Assembly (NCBI GenBank): GCA_029449235.1 | Contig: JANATG010000008.1 | Location: forward strand, 1,860,001-1,924,000 | DNA: 64,000 nucleotides | DNA from: Linnemannia schmuckeri | Taxonomy: Eukaryota > Mortierellomycota > Mortierellomycetes > Mortierellales > Mortierellaceae | Reading direction: 5' to 3' | Part shown: positions 49,151 to 58,801 of the stretch, one piece after another | Layout: each line of letters opens with the position of its first letter | Position numbering within the stretch: position 1 is the first letter of the stretch | Notes under the pieces: generated by a model | Database searches by the model: none | Told to the model about the DNA's origin: nothing | Seen by the model: the letters and a program-made list of their open reading frames with translations, nothing else | Program-made: the position numbers and the translations under genes

Positions 49151-50604
49151 ATGGGTGAACACAGAGAAAGAAGCAAAAGTCCCTCGGCGTCGTCGAGGGA
49201 CCGCAGGGACAGGAACGACCATCGTGGAGACCGAGACGGCAACTCTGGTCGGGAGAGAAAGGAAACCCGTCGCGACTCTAGGTCGCGTTCTCCTTGTAAG
49301 TAGAACCTGGTCGTCTTTTCCTCCCCTCAATGCTGCAATTTGCTCAATGTTTTGACTGTGCCTTGTCGATGTGATCCAATGAGTATGTATCGTCACTGGA
49401 GAACTCACTCTCTCTCTCCTTTCGCCTGTCTACTATCTTTCCTCTTTATATGTCTACCTCAACTTATCATTCTCATTCTGTGTTTTGCGCGGGTTTCCCC
49501 TCAATTGGACTCTCACACTGGCTGACACACGGAAAACGGTTCTCTCGCCCTCTACTGACTTGTTTCCAACTACCCACTGCGAGGAACTCTTTGAACTCTT
49601 GCTCTAAATCACGGTCAACACTATATCAACTGCATGGAATTGATTCTGCGGGATATTCACAGTGCGGCGCCACCGATCTCGATCCAGGGACAGGAGGGCA
49701 AACAAGGACGAGTCTTCTCGCTCCAATGAGAGAAGAGAGAGTAAGGATGGATCTTCTTATTCCAAAGACAGGAAAGACGACAGATATGACTCTTCGCGTT
49801 CCAGGGATAGGAGGGAAGACAAAGATGATTCCTCTCGCTCAAACCGCGACCGTCACAATGATCGCCACCGTTCTCGGTCACCACGGTCCAAATCACGTTC
49901 GCCTTCGAGATCCGAGACATCGAGTCATCGGGATCGCCAATCCTCCTCTCGACGTAACACTTCCAAAGATCGCCATCATCGCAGTTCACTCTCGCACTCG
50001 CTTCGGGATAAGAAGTCGTCGTCATCATCGTCATCGCGCCGTCGCGATAGCAGGAGCAGAAGCAGGAGTCGATCTGTGAGCAGTGACAGTGAGAGCGACC
50101 TGGAAAGTACGTCGTCTTACACACGATAATATGTAATGTTCCGTTTAGGAGACAAATACTATCACTATTGAGAGCAGTTTTATTGACAGGAGTACGGCTA
50201 TGTTCATTATTAGGTCGTTCGAGTAACAGGAAACGTCGCAAGCAGAAGCGCCACCGATCTCGATCCCGATCCCGATCTCGGTCGCCTTCGCGATCTCGCT
50301 CAAAAAAGTCCAAGAGCAAGCGTCGTCGTCACCGATCTTATTCGTCAAGTGATTCTGATGACAACCCTCGCAGCGCCATTACAGGACAAAAGGTATGCTT
50401 AGAGTATCTATAATTTACTGTAAAGTATCAGGAAGATGTTGGACATGCATTGTGTTTCTATCAAAAAGATGTCTAATTAATGCATATCAATCCTTCTCAC
50501 CATTGATGTAGCTCAAGCTCAAGGTGGCGAAGTCGAGCGAGGATAAGAAACGAGAAAAAAATCGTGGCAGTCTTTTGGATTTTTTGAATGCCTCTTACGA
50601 CTGA
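49151..50604 (+). CDS. Arg/Ser-rich nuclear protein
   Basis: Four exons (49151-49295, 49663-50106, 50214-50392, 50512-50604) give 286 residues, all junctions in frame. Nearly the whole protein is R-S, R-D and R-R dipeptides with Ser runs (R-S-R-S-R-D-R-R, S-R-S-R-S-R-S). No RRM is visible, so it is not a classical SR splicing factor but an RS-domain protein, probably in nuclear speckles or mRNA processing. The ending is different: after I-T-G-Q-K comes a charged L-K-L-K-V-A-K-S-S-E-D-K-K segment and a hydrophobic L-L-D-F-L-N-A-S-Y-D terminus, which looks like a short conserved interaction motif. I do not recognise the specific family. Confidence 0.82.
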
Positions 50605-50648
50605 GTAAGTCAACCATGAGGAGCGACTGGGCACATCACCAATGTATA

Positions 50649-50654
50649 AATAAA
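50649..50654 (+). terminator. Polyadenylation signal of the RS-protein gene
   Basis: A canonical AATAAA lies 45 bases after the stop codon and also just beyond the stop of the convergent gene, so the two 3' ends probably overlap. Confidence 0.55.
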
Positions 50655-50685
50655 TCACTTGTGTATTGGTAATAACGTGAATCGT

Positions 50686-51792
50686 TCAAAGTTTGGACTC
50701 GGGAGCAAGGAGAGTGATACCCAGGGTGGACTCGAGTTGTTCGATCGCCTGTCGTGGCTTACCCAAGAAGACACGAATAGTCGTCCAACCCTCATTCTGT
50801 GCCGCCTTCAGATTTACGCCGATGTCGTCCAAGAACACAATCTCCTTAGGCTTGAATCCGACAATCTCGCCCGCTTTCTTATAAATCGCGGGGTCTGGTT
50901 TCCTCAGGCCCAAAATGGCCGATTCGATGAAATAGTCAAACAGCGTCTTCAACTGATCCTGGCCCATCACAATTACTCCTGATTCCTTTCCTACTCTTCC
51001 AGCAGAGGTTGGTGTAGTTGTCAAGAAAGAGTCGGCGGTTTCCTTGAGGATGAGCTCCTGTTCCTGTTGTCCGCGTTCGTCAGAGGGGTAGTTGAAGTTG
51101 TTGGTGAGGGCAGCGACGGTGTATCCGGCTTTGCGGAGGGCGGCAATTGCTTCAACCATGCAGGGGTTTACGATGGCGGCCTTGGACATCATCTGGTGGA
51201 AGAGGGCTCTGCCGTCGATCTTTGGTGGCTTGAACGACTTTTCGTCAAACACTTTAAAAAGTATGAAGATGTAGCATGCAGGAAAGTTGGTTAGTGATTA
51301 GAAATTTTAAAAAATGAGCCAGGTGAATGGAAAATAGAAAGACGACGGTTACCTTTTGAACGTAATTCAGCGTATTTAGCGTAAGCAGCGACGTTCCTGG
51401 CGTCGGAGAGCTGATCCGAGAAGGCCTCGTAAAAAGACCAAAGGTCAACTTCTCCTCGCTCCAGTCTCTGGAATGCGCCGTTATGTCCCGCCCTCGTACT
51501 ATCATGCCATAAAAAAAAAAAAAAAAAAAAAAAGACCCGGTCAGATAGTTAGCAATTGAAGATAAAGCATTAACCATTTCCCTAAGAATGCGCGTTTTGT
51601 TAGTGGAATGGATACGAAAGAAGATGGAGAGTTGATTTACATGGCGACGTTGAGGTAGTTGACGGGGAGGTTGTGTTGGAGCTCAAAGTCGGCGATACCC
51701 TGAAAGGGTGAACCGACAACGACTCCACCGATATCGAATAAGACTGCCTTGAAGGGTCCGACAGGAGTTGGTTTTACTGATAAGTTTGACAT
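50686..51792 (-). CDS. HAD-superfamily phosphatase-like protein (ACAD10/sEH N-domain type)
   Basis: Three exons (51792-51641, 51498-51353, 51251-50686) encode 287 residues. Motif I is A-V-L-F-D-I-G-G-V-V (nucleophile Asp20). Then comes a cap region with G-A-F-Q-R-L-E-R-G-E and W-S-F-Y-E-A-F, as in the HAD domains of ACAD10 and soluble epoxide hydrolase. Motif II is A-A-L-T-N-N, motif III L-G-L-R-K-P-D-P-A-I-Y and motif IV I-V-F-L-D-D-I-G-V-N. The second Asp of motif I (general acid/base) is Gly22, as is common in this subgroup, so the activity is uncertain. Intron 1 ends in a 23-base T tract. Stops of this gene and the RS-protein gene are 81 bases apart on opposite strands. Confidence 0.88.
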
Positions 51793-52575
51793 TTGGAGGA
51801 GGCGTAAGTGGAAAGAGCAAGTCTCGGTGGGAATGGTTCCTGGTTAATTGAGAGAATGGGAGGAATGAAGAAGGAGAAGATGGAGGGAATGAAAGAATGA
51901 AAGAAAGGATGAAAGAAAGGAAAAAGAGGAAAGGAAGTGATGTATGCAGGCCGTTGATTTTTTAAGTTCGGTTTGTGGACTGTGGGGAAGGGAGCAGAGG
52001 CCGATCGGTTTGATCGAGCAGTCGAATAAAAACTTGGTCCGCCATCAAAGAAAACGGGACGAGTACACAGCGCAAAAATTGGATGGTAGGCTGGGAGAGG
52101 AAAAGGGGTTCGGATCGAAAGGAGCCGGGAATGGACACACTCACACTCGCATAGATACACGATACACATCTTCGCTGTTGCCCATGGCGCGGTAAATGAA
52201 GTGGCTAATTGAACCATTGATGGCTACTGCAATTTTTGTCAAGCAGTTACACTCCGAGGTGCCTTAAGGGAACGGAATATAACAGTGAATAAGCACAGAT
52301 ATATGGTTGATGATACTCACTGGGCCTGGCATACATAAAACTCTTTCATGTTGGCATTGAAGGTTCGGCAGGGCATTGAAAGACCTTGAGTAGTGACATG
52401 TATCATGCTTGAATGCTTACTGAAATCCGTAGATCAAACGCGCTTAAGTTTAAACAGATCGATTCGGCAGAGGGATTATGGGTGCACAACTATCACCGGA
52501 TGGCCAAAATCGTACACATCATGAACTTCCTGTCCGTCACTAATGTGTGCTTTCGAACGCACGTAAAAAACTACT
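51793..52575. other. HAD-gene promoter and left flank of the mobile element
   Basis: The part next to the HAD start is A/G-rich on the plus strand, that is, pyrimidine-rich leader on the sense strand. From about 52230 the sequence is more mixed and may include the 3' untranslated end of the element. I could not identify a terminal repeat or target-site duplication by eye. Confidence 0.4.
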
Positions 52576-55180
52576 CTAAACCCTGAACGCTTTTCCACGC
52601 CACCCTTCACTCAGGCTAGTTGTGGTTGCGGCTCGCTTGCGCCGCCCCGGGACTTGGTTGGCGGTACTACTGCTGGCTGTGGCAGTGCTGGGTCCGGTGG
52701 TAGCTTTCCAAGGGTAGGCTCCATCCGCATTGACGGGTTGTAGGTGAGTTGGCCGCTCGAAGTTCAGCAGACGTTCGAGCATGATCTCGGTCATGTTCTC
52801 AGCTGCTATGACGTCGCGGTGGTGGTAGACTTGACATTCCGGACAGAACAACCGTCGCAAATTGACCTGAGCAACAAATTGCTTGCGCCTCGGGCACTTT
52901 TTGGAAGTATATAACTCGGTCAGGTCAACCACAATATAGCCCAGAGAGCGTATCTAGAAATTGCAAATTAATAATGTGCTAGTTTTCTGATTGTTGGATT
53001 GCATCAATAAGTTATTAAAGTTCTCATTGAAAAAGGCTTACTTTCTGCACAAAGTAGGTCAAGAAAGAGGAGTGGAGGGACGAAAGCCCTGCCTTGCTTG
53101 AGAACTGGCCTAAACCAATTCCAATCAGTACTGGATCCTGCTCCTGGTTCATATTCACCTGTCGACCTAGGCTTCCTCCGATGATACCAAGTAACCTCTC
53201 TGCAAGTGATTGATACTCGGCCTGTTTTGCGCGTTGATGTCCCATGCATGGCGCTTTATCGATCATCTCCTCCGGCATAGAGCTCTTTCGGTCGATCCTC
53301 CACCTGTTTCAGCTCGGCGACATAGTTGACCACACTTGTTCCTGGCCCTCGGAGAGCTGGCAGGCGGGTCTCAATATCCGAGATGAAGCTTTCCTCACCT
53401 TCGGGGATCATCCTCTTCTCATCTTCAACCCACTTCCTGAACCGGAACACAGGCTGATAGACAGCCTTGGACTCCACAAGATTGAGAAACGTTGCTGTAG
53501 ATGTCTGTGCTGGCCAGAAAGCATCTAGATTGGTGATTGGGGCGCGACCTGGTTCCTGACCGGTGATAACAACACCATCCATATCTGATCCTTCCTTCTC
53601 AACCTCCTTCTCCTCGAGCTCCGCCATCTCCTTGGGTAAGTAGGCAAATGCACCCACGACACGTGCCTGGCCAGTATTAATGGTGAGGTTCCTCATATTC
53701 TCCACCGTCTTTCCGGGCCAATGTCTCTGAATATCCTGAGGCGTCTTGATAATGTTGAGGATCTCCGGCGAGAAATAATCTACGCCTCCAACAGTGGTAT
53801 ATAATCAGTCTCGTCACGCTTCTTGTAGCGGGTGTCTTGACGCTCGCGCAACTTGAAGGCCAAAATCTGTACTCGAAATCCATCAGAGTGAATGGGCTCT
53901 CTCGCCACATATCCCGTCTTCTGATAATCGGTGGGTGTTGTATTCCTGACCAACTCAATATGCTGTCGGGTCTCATCCAATGTCAGCAACCTCATGGAGC
54001 CCTGGTGTCCCGACTTGCGCTTCTGACGGTTAGATAAACCCTGCGGGGCGATGTTGCAGACAGAGTTCTTGATAATAAATCCTGGCCTTTTGGTCCTTAT
54101 CCAGTTGTCAATATCCGCTAGAGAGTCCCCGAGGCTGCCCTTTGACACACCAGTCTGACCTTTCGCGGCTGTCATTTTCAAAAGAACTGTATCAACTCTC
54201 TCTCAAAGAATGAGACAAAGGGTTGTTGAGAGGTCGTAAGGGGCACGATCCGACGCTGGTGGGCAACACGCTCATTCAATGCAAGGAAGTTTTCCACGGT
54301 AGAAATGTCCTCCTGGATACAAATAGCGACATCGGCTCCAAGTCGACCATTCTCCTTCATAGCTTTCGCCTATGATAAATAAGTAAACTGTGCCAGATAC
54401 ATGTGTTTCTTGTATATATAAACACGTACATGGCTTTGACGCTTGAAGGTCTTACTTTGTGTAAATTATGACTGCCATTTCGGTACATTATCTTCAGCTC
54501 GACGACAAGTTGCCCAACCACGGAGCGAACTAATGCGTTGGGCGTAAAGAGCATGTCGGTGTTGTTGATTTCGTCCCGACCCCGCGAAGGCTCGTACAGT
54601 TTCAGTGCCACCAGAATGTCGATGAAAATGTTGACGAGGTCCGCGGCACCTCTTTTCCCTTCTTCTCCCCAAGAGGTAGAACCTCTATCTTCCTCCGAGG
54701 ACAATTGCCCATGTACAGATATGTGAGCCAGGTCTGCAGGAAATGGACTTACTTGTCACCCTTCTCATCCAAATCGGAGTTGCCCTCGTTTCCTCGCTCG
54801 AACTCCAGCCCATCATCCTCCTCGACCATGGGTCCGACTCTCTCACATAAGCAGTCCAAAATATCCCGTTCAGCATCCGACACTGCACTCCTCCTCGCCG
54901 CCAGCCGGTCGCTCTCGTACATAGCCAGGCCCTTGTCCTGCTTCTCTTTTATCAATTTGGATACTTCTGTATCAATGCGAGACCTCACAGTCTCTACAAA
55001 GCATCCAGCAAGATTCTGCGCGGTACGCTTGACATTAGTCGCCGATTCAGCTGCTTCTCGAACACGCTCCACGACCTCCTTCTGCAAACCGGGCTTGCTG
55101 GGAAACGTACGTTTAATATTGGCCTTCAACGTGTCGACCTCAACAGATCTTGGATGGTTCCAAGAAAGTGTCCGAACTAG
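52576..55180 (-). pseudogene. Fanzor-like RNA-guided nuclease region of the element
   Basis: Pieces in order: a helical stretch (L-K-A-N-I-K-R-T-F, V-V-E-R-V-R-E-A-A-E) ending at an intron near 54753; a block ending N-G-S-H-N-L-H-K; an intron 54455-54370; a block with a frameshift at 54180 and another near 53780; then the RuvC-I strand L-T-I-N-T-G-Q-A-R-V-V-G-A. After a stop at about 53254 comes L-I-G-I-G-L-G-Q-F-S-S, then an intron 53041-52954. The end is T-E-L-Y-T-S-K-K-C-P, F-C-P-E-C and H-H-R-D-V-I-A-A-E-N-M, which is the TnpB/Fanzor zinc ribbon plus RuvC-III Asp. RuvC-I has Asn (codon 53676-53678) where Asp is expected. The second zinc Cys is Arg (codon 52885-52887). Inactive copy. Confidence 0.72.
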
Positions 55181-55645
55181 TCCCGTCTGTCTATCTCCTC
55201 CACTGGCTTCAATACTGGTCCTACGGGTGCCTTCTTGTCTCCCGCCTTGTTTTTCTTTTTGGCAGTAGCGGCGTAGGAGTTGTCGGTGGACTCGGCAGGT
55301 TTCTTTGGTGGCTTCCATACAAACCTCTTGGCTCGAGGAGGGGGCGGATGGTGAACTTGACCTTTCTTCTCCTTGAACGAATACCTTTGATGGTGACGAG
55401 GCACTCTTGTTCTCGTAACGGGAGGATGGCCAACATCTGCAAAATCAGAAGGAGGTGCCTGTGAGTCTAGTGGGTCGTTGGAGGGAGGTCCTTGTTGTAA
55501 AAGAGGTTTGGTCTCCTTGAAGGTATAAGCAGGCGACTCAACAATCCTGTATCGATTAAAAGTCTTTGGGCCGTGCAGTCGCACAATGATAGCATCCGAG
55601 GACCTGTTTAGTTTAAATAGAACAGTAAACGCGATGAGGTGCAAT

Positions 55646-56690
55646 TCATAAAATAATGCACTGTTTAAAAAAAAACTCTTCGATGAGATTACTTTGACGG
55701 TTTCTGTTGGATTTGATTTTCTTGGACTGTGCGTGTTGTATGCAGAGCTCCTTGAACCTTTGTCGTAATCGCTTGTACACACTCTGTGACTCTGCATGAG
55801 AGACACCGATGGTGATCCTGTCCTGTTGAAGATTTATGAGAACACGAATAGAATAGACGAATTTATCGGCCTCGGGGTTTTTCGATGACACCTAGCCATG
55901 TACGAGGTACACCTCAACAATTCGCCGTAGGTCTATTTGAAAAGAAAACGTATCAAGTACAATTAGAATCCGGTGTGCGCTGGCATGCAAAAACAAGCTA
56001 TAAACTCCTTCTCTCTCCAAACAATCATTACCTTGGTGCTCGATCAACTTGATTATGGAGTAGTTTGTAGAAGGCCCCAGAGAGAAAATATTCTTGTTGT
56101 AATCATTACGACTGACTACCGCAAGGGCGATAAGCTGGGCGCGGGTGATACTCAGGGCCTTGAGGAGATCCACGGTGTTGTATACCAGGAATAGATCTGC
56201 GTCTATGTTGCAATGTTTAACAGCGCAACCGGCGTCCCTCATGTGGTCAGCGAAATCTTTGCGACACTCATACGACCAATAAAAGGACACCGCCAAGTTG
56301 CTCCTCACATCAACGAGGTACCTTTTGCAGATGGTTAGGTTGTTGTTCATCCTCGACTCTTGAATATCGACACTCGTCAGGCTCTTCTAGAGTGCTTTAA
56401 CCCGTGCCTTCTCGTGATATTGAGCTGTATCGCTTTTCTCTCTTGCTCGATTGTCGTCGATGTACAAAGTCATATTGTCCTTGTTTCCAAAACGACTAAC
56501 CTCCTTCTCGAGACGTTTGTGTGCCTCCTCGGGGGTATTGCTGGAGTAGGAGTCCCGAATCACACGATAACTTGTTGACAGCACGTCCAGTCGCCTTCGT
56601 CTTTCCGTGGTGATGATCGCAAGGATCGATTGGTAAAGTATAGCCGGGCTGTAGCCCTTCTTTTTGATGAAAGGGAACTAAACGCTGTTG
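55646..56690 (-). pseudogene. FEN1/XPG-like nuclease region of the element
   Basis: One frame runs from about 56690 to 55646, broken by TAG at 56387-56389 and TAG at 55892-55894. It opens with P-F-I-K-K-K-G-Y-S-P, reminiscent of the N-terminal motif of FEN1/XPG proteins. It continues with M-T-L-Y-I-D-D-N-R-A-R-E-K (the 'Y-x-D-G-x-x-x-x-K' region of this superfamily), an S-F-Y-W-S-Y-E segment, and A-V-V-S-R-N-D-Y-N-K-N-I with L-G-P-S-T-N-Y-S-I-I, which resembles the helix-two-turn-helix part. Between C-N-I-D-A-D and L-F-L-V-Y-N the acidic XPG-I core expected there is absent, so an internal deletion is likely. The initiator region is missing. It cannot be catalytic as it stands. Family assignment is by pattern only. 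Confidence 0.6.
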
Positions 56691-56785
56691 TAGTTGTGAT
56701 TTCGTGACGTCACATTTTTTTTCGACAGTTTTAAGCCTTCCTCCAAACTTGCATCCTTCACACCTCCCACACAATACACACAGCC

Positions 56786-57432
56786 ATGTCGTCAAAAGCA
56801 GCAACACCAGAACTCAAGAAGTATGTCCAGTGAAACAAATCGACCACATGGCCAAGATTTAAAACCCGAGGCTGAACAGGATACTTGAGGCGAATCGCAT
56901 CGAAGGGAAACAGGGAATCTACAGTGCCACGATCAACAAAGACATCACGGCGCTCGATTGCAGAGCCAGGACGTTCAAGCAAGGACAACAACCAACCGCA
57001 GCAGACCTCACTCGCAAAACATACACACGAACGACACTGTATCTTTTCAAGCGGGTCGAACATTTTTCTCACCACTGCTCTATATCTCGACTCTGTGCAC
57101 ATATAGGTACATGGACAAGCGTGTCTTCATCCAGCTGAACGGCGACCGAAAGGTTACAGGAGTCCTCAGAGGATTTGATCCCTTCATGAACTTGGTCTTG
57201 GATGAGGCTGTCGAGGAGACCAATCCCGAGAAGAAGAACTCCATCGGCATGGTTGTAAGTGCTACAGGGCTTAGATCTACCTGCGCTGATTTGGCTTTGA
57301 AGATCTTTTTGACGGTACACAGTGTTTTTTTAGAATCGGTGTTAACATATGAACTTCTTGGTTGATCTGTAATAGGTCCTCCGTGGAAACAGTGTTGTTG
57401 TTTTGGAGGCACTTGACAGGATCGGGAACTAG
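56786..57432 (+). CDS. snrpg: Small nuclear ribonucleoprotein G (SmG)
   Basis: Three exons (56786-56820, 57107-57254, 57376-57432) encode 79 residues, the normal SmG length. P-E-L-K-K-Y-M-D-K-R opens the Sm fold. Sm1 carries L-N-G-D-R-K-V-T-G-V-L-R-G-F-D-P-F-M-N-L-V, and Sm2 carries V-V-L-R-G-N-S-V-V-V-L-E-A-L. SmG is one of seven Sm proteins that ring the U-rich site of spliceosomal snRNAs in the nucleus. The split codons at both junctions keep the frame. The truncated mobile element ends only about 95 bases upstream of the start codon on the opposite strand, so the SmG promoter must lie within or beside the insertion boundary. Confidence 0.96.
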
Positions 57433-58388
57433 CATTTTTCCTTTCGCATCTTGAAGAGTAAAAAAGTGCTACGATTGGTAGGATATACTGGATCCGATTT
57501 GCCATACATATTCAACAAAAGGACACTTGGTGTCTTGGACAGGAGGAGACGTGGAGGAAGAAGGCGAGGTAAAAATAGGGGATCGATATCATAGCAAGTA
57601 GCATTTTTTTTTCTTTTCTGTTGTTCAGCCCGACCACCCCTCCGGACAAGATTCATCATCGGTCAAGAACAAGGAACAATGGAAAAAATAAACCAAAAAA
57701 AAAAGAATCAAGGAGACGCATAGTCGTGTGGTTATTCGATGAGCATACATGTTCTCAGAGTTAGGGCGAAGCAAACGATAAGAATCAATTTTTACACATA
57801 ACCAAGGGCACTCATTTGATAAAAGCGGACGGATAGAAATGACCCATTGTCCAGAACCAAAGTTTGACTTGACACCCTAGTCTCCCCTTTCCTTGAATCC
57901 TCCCTATTCTCTTGTATTTGTTGTTTTCGTAGCCGGGTTTTGTGAACAAAGCCCACTCTTTCTCTCTCTTTTTCCACTTTGCATATGAGCTTGAGTTCCA
58001 TAATCAAGCAAAAGAAAAAAGAAAGGCAATCGAGCAAGCGGCGGTCCAATTTTTCTTTCCCTGTTCCCTCCTTTTTTTTTGTGAGTGCGCTGCCTGTCCT
58101 CTCTCCCTTCTTTTCTCTTTTCGTTCACCTCTCCCTCTTTCCCTTTTCCTTTTTCCCTTTGCCCTTTGCCCTTGTCTCTTCATTTGTTCGACGTTGTCAT
58201 CTACTCCCTATTGCAACATACTTTGTAATCACTTCACACTTTCATCCAACTCATTCATCCTTCATATTCATTCATACAACACAACTCATTACTCTACCCA
58301 CCTTGACGGACTTCCCTCCTCCCACTTTTGCTCCACGCTAGGTGGCAACTACGACAGAATATCATCGCTGTTTATTTCTTAAATAGCG
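57433..58388. other. Spacer between snrpg and det1
   Basis: 956 bases. The left part is the snrpg 3' region (an AATAAA at 57687-57692). The right part, from about 58060, is a strongly C/T-rich leader of det1. No gene seen. Confidence 0.5.
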
Positions 58389-58763
58389 ATGTCACTCGAT
58401 CCTAATGACAACATTCCCTTCGTCCCTCACAACCGCCGGCCCAAGGAGTCGTTGCTGACTTCGCTGCGAGGACGAGAGCTCGGAGTGAATCGAGGCAAGT
58501 GCTCCGTCCTTGCCTCCCGGCGAATGTACCGGTCCATATACCCAAACGCTACTCTCCATGGAGTCAACTGCCAGTACTCTTTCCTTAAGAAGTTTACACC
58601 CTGCGGACAGGTATGTTTTCTTTTGAACCAACAATTAAACAAACACCTTTTTTTTCTTGTTTGACCAACCACATCAGGACAGACCAAACAGCAGACTGAA
58701 CCAGAGAGGCATACAGCCCTGACCTTGTCTTCTTTTTTGTCTTAATACCTTGGATTTTATATA

Positions 58764-58801
<38 letters not shown>

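Larger units (their letters stand above)
52576..56690 (-). mobile_element. Decayed FEN1-like plus Fanzor (TnpB-like) composite element
   Basis: About 4.1 kb on the minus strand between two intact genes. The translation runs in order: FEN1/XPG-like region (56690-55646), basic/proline-rich linker (about 55600-55180), helical middle (about 55170-54370), RuvC-type nuclease (about 54360-53040) and zinc-ribbon end (52953-52576). Parts follow each other without a gap large enough for two promoters. The apparent boundary at 55177 is only a one-step frame change, so a single fused protein is the simplest ancestor. Intron remnants at 53041-52954 and 54455-54370 have good splice sites. Damage includes stops, frameshifts and lost catalytic residues. 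The 5' end looks truncated near 56690. The family name rests on the zinc-ribbon and RuvC pattern; no search was run. Confidence 0.75.

Noticed and set aside
55177..55318. Separate gene boundary between FEN1-like and Fanzor-like halves
   Set aside because: The stop at 55177 is a simple frame change. The other frame continues immediately with family-like sequence and no leader is visible.
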